Shown here: positions 27,264-36,382 of the stretch, piece after piece
How the letters are laid out: each line of letters begins with the position of its first letter
Position numbering within the stretch: the first letter of the stretch is position 1
Assembly: GCF_000332055.1 (NCBI RefSeq)
Contig: NZ_ALVZ01000221.1
Span: 1 to 64,000, forward strand
Source: Xenococcus sp. PCC 7305
Lineage (GTDB): Bacteria; Cyanobacteriota; Cyanobacteriia; Cyanobacteriales; Xenococcaceae
Direction of reading: 5' to 3'
DNA: 64,000 nucleotides
Notes under the pieces: model-generated
The model's input: the letters and a program-made list of their open reading frames with translations, nothing else
Told to the model about the DNA's origin: nothing
The model's database searches: none
Position numbers and translations under genes: made by a program

Positions 27264-28115
27264 ATGGGAATTATGGAGTTGATTACAATTATTTTGTCAG
27301 GGGTATTATCGGCCCTAGCCAATGGGGGGTGGATCGCTGATGCGATCGCAAAAAATACTCTCAACTCGAATCTCGACTCCGTAGAGACATTGGAAGTGCG
27401 GATTGATAACCGTCCCAATTACCAGTTAATCAACGGCAAACTGGATAAGCTGCGAATTGCAACCAGAGGAATTCTAATTGAGCAAGGGTTGAGAATTGAT
27501 GTTTTAGAATTAGAAACCGATCCGATCTCTGTTGATGTTACAACACTTAGAAACAGTAACTTCAAAGATTTACCAAATTCTTTTCGGCAACCACTACAAG
27601 CTGCCGCGAGGATTGTAATCACCGAAGCCGATTTGACTACAGCCTTACAATCAGAAACCGTAGTTCAACAATTACAAGAAACGATTAATGGTTTAGTTGC
27701 TCAAAGAGCAGGTAATTCTACTCGTAGCTATGAATTATCGGCACTTCAAATAGATTTGCTTCCGGAGAATAGAATCAAATTAGAGCTACAATTAAGCCGT
27801 TTAGGAACTGATAAAAAGCAAAATCGAGAACTAGCTCTTGCTCTAGAATTGGGCTTTGAGGTCATTGCTGGGGTCAAAGTAAATCTTGTAGAGCCCCAAG
27901 GAACTGTCAATGGACGTCCGATGTCAGAAAGATTATTGGGGGGATTTGCCCAGGGAATTAGCGATCGCTTAGACTTAACTAATCTAGAAAGTTTGGGAAT
28001 ATTAGCTCGTCTCTTACAATTAGAAATAACAGAAGACAAAATAGAGTTAGTCGCTTTCACCCGAATCGAACCCCAATCGGCCAAGACAAACTTATCAGAA
28101 CAAGTTAAACCGTAA
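27264..28115 (+). CDS. DUF2993 domain protein (LmeA-like phospholipid-binding)
   Basis: The ~283-residue protein begins with a hydrophobic leader (MELITIILSGVLSALANGGWI) and then shows the DUF2993 pattern VETLEVRIDNRPNYQLINGKLDKLRIATRGI. Family members are thought to bind lipids at or in the cell envelope. An upstream TTG frame exists, but the ATGs at 27264 or 27273 fit the family N-terminus much better. It is on the same strand as efp-accB, after a heptamer repeat. Confidence 0.82.
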   Translation: MGIMELITIILSGVLSALANGGWIADAIAKNTLNSNLDSVETLEVRIDNRPNYQLINGKLDKLRIATRGILIEQGLRIDVLELETDPISVDVTTLRNSNFKDLPNSFRQPLQAAARIVITEADLTTALQSETVVQQLQETINGLVAQRAGNSTRSYELSALQIDLLPENRIKLELQLSRLGTDKKQNRELALALELGFEVIAGVKVNLVEPQGTVNGRPMSERLLGGFAQGISDRLDLTNLESLGILARLLQLEITEDKIELVAFTRIEPQSAKTNLSEQVKP

Positions 28116-28146
28116 ATAGTCTTCTCTAACCTTAGGAGAATCATCC

Positions 28147-28767
28147 ATGCAAAATGGCAAGCAACATAATCGTTTTCCTCGTATTTGGTTCGCTGGAATA
28201 GCAGGGGTAATTTTTGCTCTTGGTGGCGTGGCTTGGTGGGCAAAATACTCTTGGGAGAATGCCAAGCAGCCCTCTAATCCCGCAACTATCCAAGAAACTC
28301 CCTCTAACAGCCAAAAAGAGCCGATCGCTCAGATACAAGAACAAGTGGCAATCTGCTGGCTCAATCCCACAGAAAATACGATCGAGTTAGTGCAGAAAAC
28401 CCTCAGTTTTCCGAGCTCGGTAACTTCCGACACCATTCTCGAATCAGCTTTCTCTCAGTTATTATCAGGTCCCAGTAAGTCTGCTGATTATACAACCACT
28501 ATTCCCGAGGGAACCAGGTTGTTAGCTCTAGCTACCACAGAAGAAGGAGTCAAAGTAGATCTTTCGCAAGAATTTGTGGTTGGTGGGGGTAGTGCGTCAA
28601 TGACGAGTCGGCTTGCTCAGATAGTTTATACTGCTACTAGTTTAGACTCCGATAGCAAGGTTTGGATTAGTGTCGAAGGAGAGCCTTTAGCTATTTTGGG
28701 AGGAGAAGGTATTACGGTAAGTCAGCCAATGACCCGCCAAGAATTCCAAGAGCATTTTACTTTGTAA
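28147..28767 (+). CDS. GerMN-domain membrane-anchored protein
   Basis: The 206-residue protein has an N-terminal membrane segment (IWFAGIAGVIFALGGVAWWAKY, residues ~14-36) and a Pro/Gln-rich linker. A C-terminal GerMN domain follows: AICWLNPTENTIELVQKTL, LESAFSQLLSGPSKSADYTTTIPEGTRLLAL, VKVDLSQEFVVGGGSASM. GerMN domains occur in spore germination and envelope proteins; the role in cyanobacteria is unknown. It starts 31 bases after the DUF2993 gene and is probably co-transcribed with it. Confidence 0.85.
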   Translation: MQNGKQHNRFPRIWFAGIAGVIFALGGVAWWAKYSWENAKQPSNPATIQETPSNSQKEPIAQIQEQVAICWLNPTENTIELVQKTLSFPSSVTSDTILESAFSQLLSGPSKSADYTTTIPEGTRLLALATTEEGVKVDLSQEFVVGGGSASMTSRLAQIVYTATSLDSDSKVWISVEGEPLAILGGEGITVSQPMTRQEFQEHFTL

Positions 28768-28807
28768 GAGATTGTGATTTTTTCTAGAAGTATTTTTAAA
28801 TTATTCC

Positions 28808-29641
28808 TTATTTCTTGTTGCGATATTTATCGACAATTTTGTCGAAATACCAATTTAATAATCCGCCAATTATACTATGTAATTTATTTAAAATGGCCAT
28901 TTCCCAGCCAGGAGCGATCGCAAACTTTTCTTGAATCATTCCTCTAATAATTTCTTGAGCAATAGCATTCGCACTCCATAGTTGAGCAGTTTCCGTCATC
29001 AGCTTAGTTTCCGGTGGCTTAATCTTATTTTCAGCTGCTAATTGGGGTGTGTCCGTATCGGGGGGATAGACTATGGAAACTTTAATGTGATGAGGCTTGA
29101 GTTCTCCTCGCAGAGATTCGGCTAATCCTCTAAGGGCAAATTTAGAAGAGCTATAGGCTGTATAGCCATACAGACCAATTAAACCTGCTCCAGAAGAAAT
29201 TAAGACAACATGTCCTTGTTTAGCAGCGATCATTCCCGGCAGTACCGCTTTGATGGCATACAAAGAACCAAAGTAATTGACCGCCATTGTTTGGTGAAAG
29301 GTTTCTATTGATAACTCTGGAAAATACCCAGGAACGGCAATTCCTGCTGAGGTAATGAGAATTTGCGGATGGCCTAAATCTGCGATCGCCTTTTTTAGTG
29401 CGAATTCTAAAGCTTCCTGTTTAGAGACATCTGCGGTGACTGCCAAAATCCTTTGTTGAGGATTAATCACCAAGGAGGAGATTTCCTGTTTAGCAGTTTC
29501 CAGTTTAGCGGAGTCCCGAGCAATTATTGAGATATTTGCCCCTTGTTGAGCTAACAATTTTGCGATCGCTTTGCCAATACCACTAGAGCCTCCAGTAATT
29601 ACAGCATGTTGCCCAACAAATTTTGCTTGAGATTTTGACAC
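28808..29641 (-). CDS. SDR-family oxidoreductase (3-ketodihydrosphingosine reductase-like)
   Basis: The 277-residue NAD(P)-dependent short-chain dehydrogenase has the cofactor loop TGGSSGIGKAIA, the catalytic Ser in VVLISSGAGLIG and the YTAYSSSKFALRG motif (Tyr-X3-Lys). The region PPDTDTPQLAAENKIKPPET and the hydrophobic C-terminus resemble 3-ketodihydrosphingosine reductase-like members. The substrate is not established. It is convergent with the GerMN gene. Confidence 0.85.
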   Translation of the reverse strand: MSKSQAKFVGQHAVITGGSSGIGKAIAKLLAQQGANISIIARDSAKLETAKQEISSLVINPQQRILAVTADVSKQEALEFALKKAIADLGHPQILITSAGIAVPGYFPELSIETFHQTMAVNYFGSLYAIKAVLPGMIAAKQGHVVLISSGAGLIGLYGYTAYSSSKFALRGLAESLRGELKPHHIKVSIVYPPDTDTPQLAAENKIKPPETKLMTETAQLWSANAIAQEIIRGMIQEKFAIAPGWEMAILNKLHSIIGGLLNWYFDKIVDKYRNKK

Positions 29642-29815
29642 TTATATTTCTTACCTAAATTGTTAAGTAATTAAATACAAAAACTGTCAAGATTACAATA
29701 ACTTTAAGTTATCTTAACAAAATCGATAAGATGTAGCCTAATTAACAGTAAGATTATTTCTATTTGTTAGAGTGGGGATGAGCCTCGTAAATAAATAGTA
29801 AAGTTTTTTAAGGTC

Positions 29816-30037
29816 ATGAATAATTGTCCCTGTTGTTCCAATCTTTTATTAAAACATTGGAAACAAGGTAAAACTTATTGGTATTGTGGCAGTTGCCGCC
29901 AGGAAATGCCTAACCTAAATCTAATTAATTTAGTTAGTAGCTATCAAAAAGAAGGGCTGAGAATACTAAGTCAAATATCCAGTTCTACGCCAAACCTGTC
30001 AACGGTACCAGATTATTCCTTAAACAATGAGCAGTAA
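29816..30037 (+). CDS. Small zinc-ribbon protein
   Basis: The 73-residue protein starts MNNCPCCSNLLLKHWKQGKTYWYCGSCRQEMP. The two Cys-X2-Cys knuckles form a four-cysteine zinc ribbon in the first 30 residues. The remaining helical tail has no known motif. The partner or target is unknown. It lies 230 bases upstream of dnaK on the same strand. Confidence 0.75.
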   Translation: MNNCPCCSNLLLKHWKQGKTYWYCGSCRQEMPNLNLINLVSSYQKEGLRILSQISSSTPNLSTVPDYSLNNEQ

Positions 30038-30267
30038 TTAATTAATTAACCAATTTACTGTTAGCCAAAAATGCTTTGTTATTTAACGCTCAACACTAAA
30101 GGTTCGGAAAACTACACTACCAAAGATAGATTCTTCGTTTCAGTATAGAGAGTAAGGACGCACCCACTGAGGAGAGATTATTCAGCTGATCCCACTCAGG
30201 ACAGTGTATGTAGTAAACCATAAAAAAACTTTTAGTTTTGTAGTTAAATTTTGGAGCATTCTTTTAT

Positions 30268-32199
30268 ATGGCAAAAGTTGTTGGTATAGATTTGGGAACT
30301 ACGAACTCTTGCGTCGCAGTTATGGAAGGAGGGAAACCCACCGTAATTGCCAATGCAGAAGGATTTAGAACCACTCCCTCAGTTGTCGCTTACGCTAAAA
30401 ACGGCGATCGCCTTGTAGGGCAAATTGCGAAGCGGCAAGGTGTTATGAACCCAGAAAACACCTTCTATTCCGTGAAACGTTTCATGGGGAGAAAGTTTGA
30501 TGAAGTCACCAACGAATCAAAAGAAGTCGCTTACAAAGTCGCCCGAGATGGCAATGGTAACGTTAAGCTAGAATCTTCTGCCCAAGATAAACAATTTGCT
30601 CCCGAGGAAATATCGGCTCAAGTTCTTCGTAAACTAGTTGAAGATGCTAGTAAGTATCTAGGAGAAACCGTCACTCAAGCAGTAATTACCGTTCCTGCTT
30701 ATTTCAACGACTCCCAACGTCAAGCAACCAAAGATGCAGGTAAAATCGCAGGGATCGAAGTCCAAAGGATTATCAACGAACCGACAGCAGCATCCTTGGC
30801 CTACGGCTTAGATAAGAAAAGTAATGAAACCATTCTCGTTTTTGACCTTGGTGGTGGTACTTTCGATGTTTCTATCCTAGAAGTAGGAGATGGTGTATTT
30901 GAAGTACTAGCAACTTCTGGGGATACCCATCTTGGTGGTGATGACTTCGATAAAAAAATTGTTGACTACTTAGCAGAAGAATTCCAACGCAACGAAGGAA
31001 TTGATCTTAGAAAGGATAATCAAGCATTACAACGTCTGACTGAAGCTGCCGAAAAAGCTAAAATTGAGCTTTCTAGCACTACTCAATCAGATATCAACCT
31101 ACCTTTCATCACAGCAACTCAAGATGGCCCAAAACATTTAGATATTTCTTTGACCAGAGTCAAATTTGAAGAGCTCTGTTCTGATCTGATTGATCGTTGT
31201 GCTATTCCTGTCAGACAAGCTGTTAAAGACGCGAAGATTAGTAATGATGCGATCGATGAAGTTGTAATGGTGGGAGGTTCGACACGAATTCCCGCAATTG
31301 TTGATCTTGTAAAAAGAGTTCTTGACAAATCTCCTAACCAAACAGTTAATCCTGACGAGGTAGTTGCGGTTGGGGCAGCGATTCAAGCTGGAGTACTAGC
31401 AGGAGAAGTCAAGGACATCCTACTTCTTGACGTAACTCCTCTATCCCTTGGAGTAGAAACCTTAGGTGGGGTAATGACTAAAATTATTCCCCGTAACACG
31501 ACTATTCCTACCAAAAAATCCGAGACTTTCTCCACAGCTGTAGATGGTCAAACTAATGTAGAAATTCATGTTCTGCAAGGGGAAAGAGAATTTGCTAAAG
31601 ACAATAAGAGTCTAGGGACTTTCCGTCTTGATGGCATTCCTCCTGCACCTCGTGGTGTACCTCAAATCGAGGTTACCTTTGATATTGATGCTAACGGAAT
31701 CTTAAATGTAGCCGCTAAAGATAAGGGTACAGGAAAAGAACAGTCAATTAGCATTACTGGAGCTTCTACTTTGCCTGATGAGGAAGTTGATCGGATGGTC
31801 AACGAAGCTGAAGCAAATGCGGATGCCGACAAAGAACGTCGTGATGCCATTGATCGTAAAAACCAAGCTGATTCTTTGGTTTATCAAGCAGAAAAACAAA
31901 TCAATGAATTGGGAGACAAAGTCCCCGAGGCGGACAAAACTAAGGCAGAAGGCTTAATTAAAGATCTCAAAGATGCTCTTGCAGCAGAAGATGATGAGAA
32001 GATTAAGACTCTAATGCCGGAATTACAGCAGGTTCTCTACACTATTGGCAGCAGTGTCTATCAACAAGCAGGGGCAGATGCACCGGCTGGAGCTGAAGCG
32101 ACCGGGACAGATGCGGCCAGTGAAGATGCTGGCGCGGGTGCCGAAGCTAGTGCCAGCGGAGATGATGTTATTGATGCCGAGTTCTCCGAGACGAAATAA
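30268..32199 (+). CDS. dnaK: Chaperone protein DnaK (Hsp70)
   Basis: DnaK is the ATP-driven Hsp70 that binds unfolded segments with DnaJ and GrpE. The 643-residue product has [18 protein letters not shown] at the N-terminus, the phosphate loop [22 protein letters not shown], the substrate-binding domain, and an Ala/Gly/Asp-rich tail ending [13 protein letters not shown]. Length and sequence fit the housekeeping cyanobacterial DnaK2 type. dnaJ and grpE are not adjacent. A strong terminator follows at 32233. Confidence 0.97.
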   Translation: MAKVVGIDLGTTNSCVAVMEGGKPTVIANAEGFRTTPSVVAYAKNGDRLVGQIAKRQGVMNPENTFYSVKRFMGRKFDEVTNESKEVAYKVARDGNGNVKLESSAQDKQFAPEEISAQVLRKLVEDASKYLGETVTQAVITVPAYFNDSQRQATKDAGKIAGIEVQRIINEPTAASLAYGLDKKSNETILVFDLGGGTFDVSILEVGDGVFEVLATSGDTHLGGDDFDKKIVDYLAEEFQRNEGIDLRKDNQALQRLTEAAEKAKIELSSTTQSDINLPFITATQDGPKHLDISLTRVKFEELCSDLIDRCAIPVRQAVKDAKISNDAIDEVVMVGGSTRIPAIVDLVKRVLDKSPNQTVNPDEVVAVGAAIQAGVLAGEVKDILLLDVTPLSLGVETLGGVMTKIIPRNTTIPTKKSETFSTAVDGQTNVEIHVLQGEREFAKDNKSLGTFRLDGIPPAPRGVPQIEVTFDIDANGILNVAAKDKGTGKEQSISITGASTLPDEEVDRMVNEAEANADADKERRDAIDRKNQADSLVYQAEKQINELGDKVPEADKTKAEGLIKDLKDALAAEDDEKIKTLMPELQQVLYTIGSSVYQQAGADAPAGAEATGTDAASEDAGAGAEASASGDDVIDAEFSETK

Positions 32200-32232
32200 G
32201 TGTCTAATTAAAAATTAATGAATTTATATATG

Positions 32233-32267
32233 CAGGATAGTAAGTTTTACTACCCTGTATTTTTTTG
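32233..32267 (+). terminator. Rho-independent terminator of dnaK
   Basis: An 11-bp stem with one mismatch (CAGGATAGTAA / TTACTACCCTG, 32233-32243 and 32247-32257) and a 3-base loop is followed by a run of T (TATTTTTTT). It lies 34 bases after the dnaK stop codon. The hairpin does not read as a terminator for the convergent rubredoxin gene. Confidence 0.9.
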
Positions 32268-32315
32268 CTGCCGGTTCAGATTACCACTAGATCAAGATGG
32301 TTAGAAAAAGTTCAA

Positions 32316-32477
32316 CTAAATATTGGGCTCAAAATCTTCTTTTTCTACTCCGCAAACAGGGCAAACCCAATCATCGGGTAAGTCTTCAAAAGAAGTGCCA
32401 GGGGCTATTCCATTATCTGGATCGCCGATATCTGGATCGTATTCGTACTGGCATACCGAACAAATATGCGTCGTCAT
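32316..32477 (-). CDS. Rubredoxin (soluble, short)
   Basis: This 53-residue gene reads [20 protein letters not shown] and ends in [12 protein letters not shown]. It carries both iron-binding knuckles (CSVC near residue 6, CPVC near residue 40) and the family core [22 protein letters not shown]. Rubredoxins are one-electron carriers with a single Fe(Cys)4 centre. The C-terminus has no membrane helix, unlike the RubA protein of photosystem II assembly. An in-frame ATG at 32483 is an alternative start, but the 32477 start matches the family spacing. It is convergent with dnaK. Confidence 0.92.
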   Translation of the reverse strand: MTTHICSVCQYEYDPDIGDPDNGIAPGTSFEDLPDDWVCPVCGVEKEDFEPNI

Positions 32478-32690
32478 AGTCATAAATAATCAACATTGCA
32501 ATAATTTCTTATTTAACCAAGTTTCATCAATAGGTTAACGAAAAATATAAATTACTTAACTGATCTTGAGCTGGTTCTGCTTTTGGAGCGTTTTTTCTTG
32601 ATTGTCAATGATCTAGATCACACCAGACCAAATTAATTTAAGCCAGACTTGGGGAAAACACTATATTCGATAATTCATTCTATTCTGTAT

Positions 32691-34205
32691 ATGAAATTTT
32701 TATTGCTGAGGGTACTGCTACTTTCCCGCAGGAAAGATCGAGGTTTTACCTTGCCGATGGTTATTGGGATTGGACTGATTATGGTTTTATTGAGCTCAAT
32801 CAGTCTAGTTCAGTCTAGTGAGGAAAATCTAATTGCCATCTCAAAAGTGCAATCATCCACTTCTGTAGCAATGGCAGAATTGGGAATAGCAAGATATCGG
32901 GAATTACTTAATAATAATCGAGTTTTAGCAGTTAACAGTTTGAATAATTGGGTTAACGTAAATGACGAGACTTGTAATGTGATAACTGACGCTGCGAACG
33001 ACGATGATGGGTGGGCAAATACGGATGACTGGAGACCTGTTACCATCGATGAAACTGCGCTTATTCCCCCGACTGACCTTAACAACGATGGAAATATCAC
33101 AAATAATCTGGCAATAGGTAGTTATAGAATAGTTGACTACAGATTTCAGAATGACAATGATCCGAGTGACGACGATAAGCGTGATGATGACGGCAACTAT
33201 GAGGATCTGGGGGAAGACGGGATATTTGATCAAACTAGTGATGCTGCCAATCCATTTGGGCCAAGAGGAATTTTAGCTGTTCAAGGACAGGATATTAATG
33301 GTAGTGTGGCTCAAATCCAGGTCACAATACCAATAGGGGTAAATACAGAGGATTTAGATTCCCTAGATCCGGGAATTTGGATTCATCAAAGTGCCGAGCC
33401 CAACCTAGGAACCATCAATAGAGTTGATAATTCATTGGTCATTAACGATTTAGGAAACTTGGTATTCTACAGAACAACGACAGGAGACAATATGTGCACT
33501 GACGTTGCTGGTCCTGAAGATGCTAGAGAACCTCGTGATTTGCCTCCTTTGGCAGTTCTGCCTGCTGTTGTCAATAATATTGCAGCTGATATTACCGGTG
33601 ATGGTGCTTTTGATATTGTTGACAATGAGTTGATTCTTGGACAACCTTCAGGTGCTTCTGCCGCAAATCCTAATTTAGATGCTGATGGTATTGAGCGTTA
33701 TTACTATCAAATCCCTGTTGGCGGAAATTTGAATGTGACAGCGGGAGAAAGCTTGTTGTCTGACGGTAATGCAAGGGTAGTTATAGTCGTTAATGGAAAT
33801 TTAGATATCGATGGTGCTGCTGGTAATGTGCATGTTGGCAATACCAGCGACAAGATATTTATTGGTAATATCAACGACGGTAACCTTGTGGCAAACCCTT
33901 TTTACGCTAAATCTAATTATCTAGAAATCCATGTCAATGGAGACGTCAATTTAAGTGGTGATGGTGACTTATATATCAATGGATTAATTAGGGCGACGGG
34001 GACTGTTAATATTACCGGTAGTCCGAACATTAATCTTCGTGGTTCAATCTGGGCTGAAGATTGGGACAATGGTGGCGGGACTGTCAATCTTATTAGAGAG
34101 GCTGATTATGATGACTACAAATTCTACAGTATTGTCCCCCAAAGAACTCCAAGACCATTAACATTTGCTCCTACTGGATGGGAACAACAACAGGTAACTA
34201 ATTAA
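32691..34205 (+). CDS. Pseudopilin-like secreted protein (prepilin N-terminus, Asp/Asn-rich)
   Basis: The protein is about 504 residues from ATG 32691; the longer frame uses TTG. The basic leader SRRKDRG is followed by FTLPMVIGIGLIMVLLSSISLV, a type IV prepilin-like cleavage site and helix. The usual Glu at position 5 after cleavage is replaced (FTLPM). The passenger is rich in Asp, Asn and Gly (DNDPSDDDKRDDDGN), which suggests calcium binding. It resembles the HpsA / minor-pilin-like proteins of cyanobacteria linked to polysaccharide secretion, but it is shorter than HpsA. It pairs with the pseudopilin at 34.2 kb. Confidence 0.72.
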   Translation: MKFLLLRVLLLSRRKDRGFTLPMVIGIGLIMVLLSSISLVQSSEENLIAISKVQSSTSVAMAELGIARYRELLNNNRVLAVNSLNNWVNVNDETCNVITDAANDDDGWANTDDWRPVTIDETALIPPTDLNNDGNITNNLAIGSYRIVDYRFQNDNDPSDDDKRDDDGNYEDLGEDGIFDQTSDAANPFGPRGILAVQGQDINGSVAQIQVTIPIGVNTEDLDSLDPGIWIHQSAEPNLGTINRVDNSLVINDLGNLVFYRTTTGDNMCTDVAGPEDAREPRDLPPLAVLPAVVNNIAADITGDGAFDIVDNELILGQPSGASAANPNLDADGIERYYYQIPVGGNLNVTAGESLLSDGNARVVIVVNGNLDIDGAAGNVHVGNTSDKIFIGNINDGNLVANPFYAKSNYLEIHVNGDVNLSGDGDLYINGLIRATGTVNITGSPNINLRGSIWAEDWDNGGGTVNLIREADYDDYKFYSIVPQRTPRPLTFAPTGWEQQQVTN

Positions 34206-34238
34206 GGATAAGTAACTAATTAACAGGAGGGTAACTAA

Positions 34239-34811
34239 ATGATGTGGCAAAAAATAATTTTACAATCTAAGAAGAATTCATCTGATAAGGGTTTTCTGAC
34301 CATAGAAATTATCGTTGCAACTCTTGTTGCTTTCTTTTTTCTGATGTTTTCTCTTCAAGCTTTAGCAGCAGCTATGCTGATGAAATTTCAGGCACAGCAA
34401 GATCAAAGAGCCGACAATTTAATTCAAGAAGATATTGAAAGACTTGGTGGTTTAAGTAGATCATTGACCTTGGGTCTTGATGCTCAATTAGCAGCTGATT
34501 TGCCGACTGCTTGCAATGTTGATATTTTTGCAAACGGTTATGCTTTTGCTCTGCTTAATTCTATTCCAGCAGAATTTGCTAATGGCGCACCTGCGCTAGA
34601 TACTCCATTATTAGATGATGTTGTGGGCGGAGTAGAATTAAGATTATCTCGAACTGCATTAGGTGGTAATAGTGTTGCGCCTCATCAGACTTTGGGAATT
34701 TATTATCGAGTCATAAGTAGTAATAATAATGTTTTTGATGATGGCGACGATGTTGAGGTTGCTAATCGCTACGTAGAGATAATTCCCGATGAAGCATTAA
34801 GATGCCCATAA
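34239..34811 (+). CDS. Type IV pilin-like minor pseudopilin (HpsB-like)
   Basis: The 190-residue protein has the prepilin signature KKNSSDKGFLTIEIIVATLVAFFFLMFSL: cleavage after Gly and the conserved Glu at position 5, then a long hydrophobic helix. The remaining domain is globular with two Cys residues (PTACNVD and LRCP at the end). A strong AGGAGG ribosome-binding site precedes the ATG. It starts 33 bases after the larger pseudopilin gene, so the two are co-transcribed. It looks like a minor pseudopilin of a type IV pilus or polysaccharide-secretion apparatus. No assembly ATPase or prepilin peptidase gene lies nearby. Confidence 0.75.
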   Translation: MMWQKIILQSKKNSSDKGFLTIEIIVATLVAFFFLMFSLQALAAAMLMKFQAQQDQRADNLIQEDIERLGGLSRSLTLGLDAQLAADLPTACNVDIFANGYAFALLNSIPAEFANGAPALDTPLLDDVVGGVELRLSRTALGGNSVAPHQTLGIYYRVISSNNNVFDDGDDVEVANRYVEIIPDEALRCP

Positions 34812-34938
34812 TGGTTTTGTTTCAAAAGATAAGATGGGAATTATAGATCTCTGAGGGGAAGACTAGGCGCTCAGACCAAGCTTGACAATAGGCGATCGCC
34901 TAAGTCACCCAATCATTTCCCATAATTATAATTATCAA

Positions 34939-36198
34939 TTATCGGCTAATCCTTAATATATAAGCACCTTTTCCGCCTTGATCATAAGCATTAACAATTA
35001 AACGATAAGTCCCAGCATTAGGAATCGTCACCTGTAACTGAGAATTGCTATTATTTTCATTAATATCGTCATTTTGCTCTAATATATTGCCTTCTTCATC
35101 CATAATTGCTAAAAATGTGTCAAAATCTACACTCTCTAAGCTAATTACAAAGGATTCTCCTGCTTTGACGGCTAAAGGGTAAGAGTCATAGAAGCTTCCG
35201 TCATTGGGAATGACTTTATCTCCTTCTTCTAAAAAACCTCTTTCTATTTTGTCAATTATAAGAGAATTACTTGGTTGCGAGTTCGATGCTAAAGGAGTAA
35301 CGTTTTCATCTTCAGTAGTATTGGGTTCTAGAATATTTTCTTCGATTGGCTGTTTTTCTGGAGCTACGCTGGTTGCTTGATTGGTTTCTTGACCCGCAGG
35401 TTCTGTGATGTCTGGAGCGATCTCTGCTACGGGATTCTCCACAATTGAGTTGGGAGTTTCCGCTCCTGGGTCAGGGGATGAATCCTCATTAACTACAAGC
35501 TCTTCGGTGGGGGAAATCTCTTCTTGATTTCCGGCGTAGGCGATCGCGCATATTTGCTGATACACGAGGTCTTCCCGACAAGATATGCCGACTTCTTGAT
35601 TGCGATCGCTAAAAATTGCCAACCGGTGGCGGCGATCGCGAAATCCATCATCGACCACTAGCTGCATAACTATAGCTTCGGCTGTTACTTTCCCATAACT
35701 AATATTCTGGGGGCGAGACTCTCGCCGATTTTCACTATTAGTATCCGCGATCGGGGTTAATTGCTCCTTGGCGGCAATCTCTACAACTTCCGAATAAGTT
35801 AAGGGACTCAAAGGAGTTTGCTGGCGCACAAAAGTAATTGCCTCCTCTAAAGCTTGCAATCCTTTATTAGTTCTGATGGGTTTTTCCCCTGGCAATTTCA
35901 ACATTATGCCGTCGTAATACTGTTTTTGTTCTTCCAACCAATCAGCATAATCACTTGGGCTTTCGCGAGCCCGATTGATTTGGGTAGTAATGTTATTTTC
36001 TAGAGTGGCTATAGACGCAGCTTCATTTTGGGCTATTCTTAAACCCTTGGGAGATAACAATATATTGCCTGTCATGGCATGAGAGGTTTCAACCTCGGCA
36101 ATCGCAGTATGACCAACATTGTTAAAACCACTTAAAAATATAATAGTGAGGAAAGATATTTTACTAAAAGTGTAATGAAAACTCATTTTATTCATCAA
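34939..36198 (-). CDS. Secreted CAP-domain protein with C-terminal PPC-type beta domain
   Basis: The 419-residue protein has a signal-peptide-like start (FSKISFLTIIFLSGFNNVGHTAIAE, residues ~10-35). A CAP/SCP-like domain follows (NRARESPSDYADWLEEQK, LSPLTYSEVVEIAAKEQL, FRDRRHRLAIFSDRNQEVGISC, YQQICAIAYAG). A long acidic Glu/Pro-rich linker leads to a C-terminal pre-peptidase-type beta domain (AGESFVISLESVDFDTFLAIMDEEGN...AGTYRLIVNAY). Such proteins are exported. The CAP family binds lipids or has unknown activity in bacteria. Its neighbours are the pseudopilin pair and rpoC2. Confidence 0.83.
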   Translation of the reverse strand: MMNKMSFHYTFSKISFLTIIFLSGFNNVGHTAIAEVETSHAMTGNILLSPKGLRIAQNEAASIATLENNITTQINRARESPSDYADWLEEQKQYYDGIMLKLPGEKPIRTNKGLQALEEAITFVRQQTPLSPLTYSEVVEIAAKEQLTPIADTNSENRRESRPQNISYGKVTAEAIVMQLVVDDGFRDRRHRLAIFSDRNQEVGISCREDLVYQQICAIAYAGNQEEISPTEELVVNEDSSPDPGAETPNSIVENPVAEIAPDITEPAGQETNQATSVAPEKQPIEENILEPNTTEDENVTPLASNSQPSNSLIIDKIERGFLEEGDKVIPNDGSFYDSYPLAVKAGESFVISLESVDFDTFLAIMDEEGNILEQNDDINENNSNSQLQVTIPNAGTYRLIVNAYDQGGKGAYILRISR

Positions 36199-36303
36199 TA
36201 ATTACTCCCGATTGACTAGGGAATGTTGGATTTACTAAACCTTGCCCCAAAAGTTTAATCTACATATTTATAATTTGCTAAATTTTGGTGGCATTGCAAA
36301 ACT

Positions 36304-36352
36304 CCAATAAAAAAGGTGACAGGAATCATAGTAAAAAATGTTCCCCATCACC
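36304..36352 (-). terminator. Probable terminator of the rpoB-rpoC1-rpoC2 operon
   Basis: On the minus strand, stem GGTGA/TCACC (36348-36352 and 36315-36319), an interior bulge and inner stem GGAA/TTCC lie about 30 bases after the rpoC2 stop codon. They are followed by TTTTTTATT. This fits a Rho-independent terminator. Confidence 0.6.
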
Positions 36353-36382
36353 ATCAATTATTCAATAATTATTAATTATTTA

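Noticed and set aside
30060-30267. CIRCE element upstream of dnaK.
   Set aside because: No TTAGCACTC...GAGTGCTAA pair is present; the near-repeats CCCACTGAGGA and CCCACTCAGGA are imperfect direct repeats.
32297-32538. Two plus-strand short frames after dnaK.
   Set aside because: They overlap the clear rubredoxin gene on the minus strand, so they are antisense shadows.
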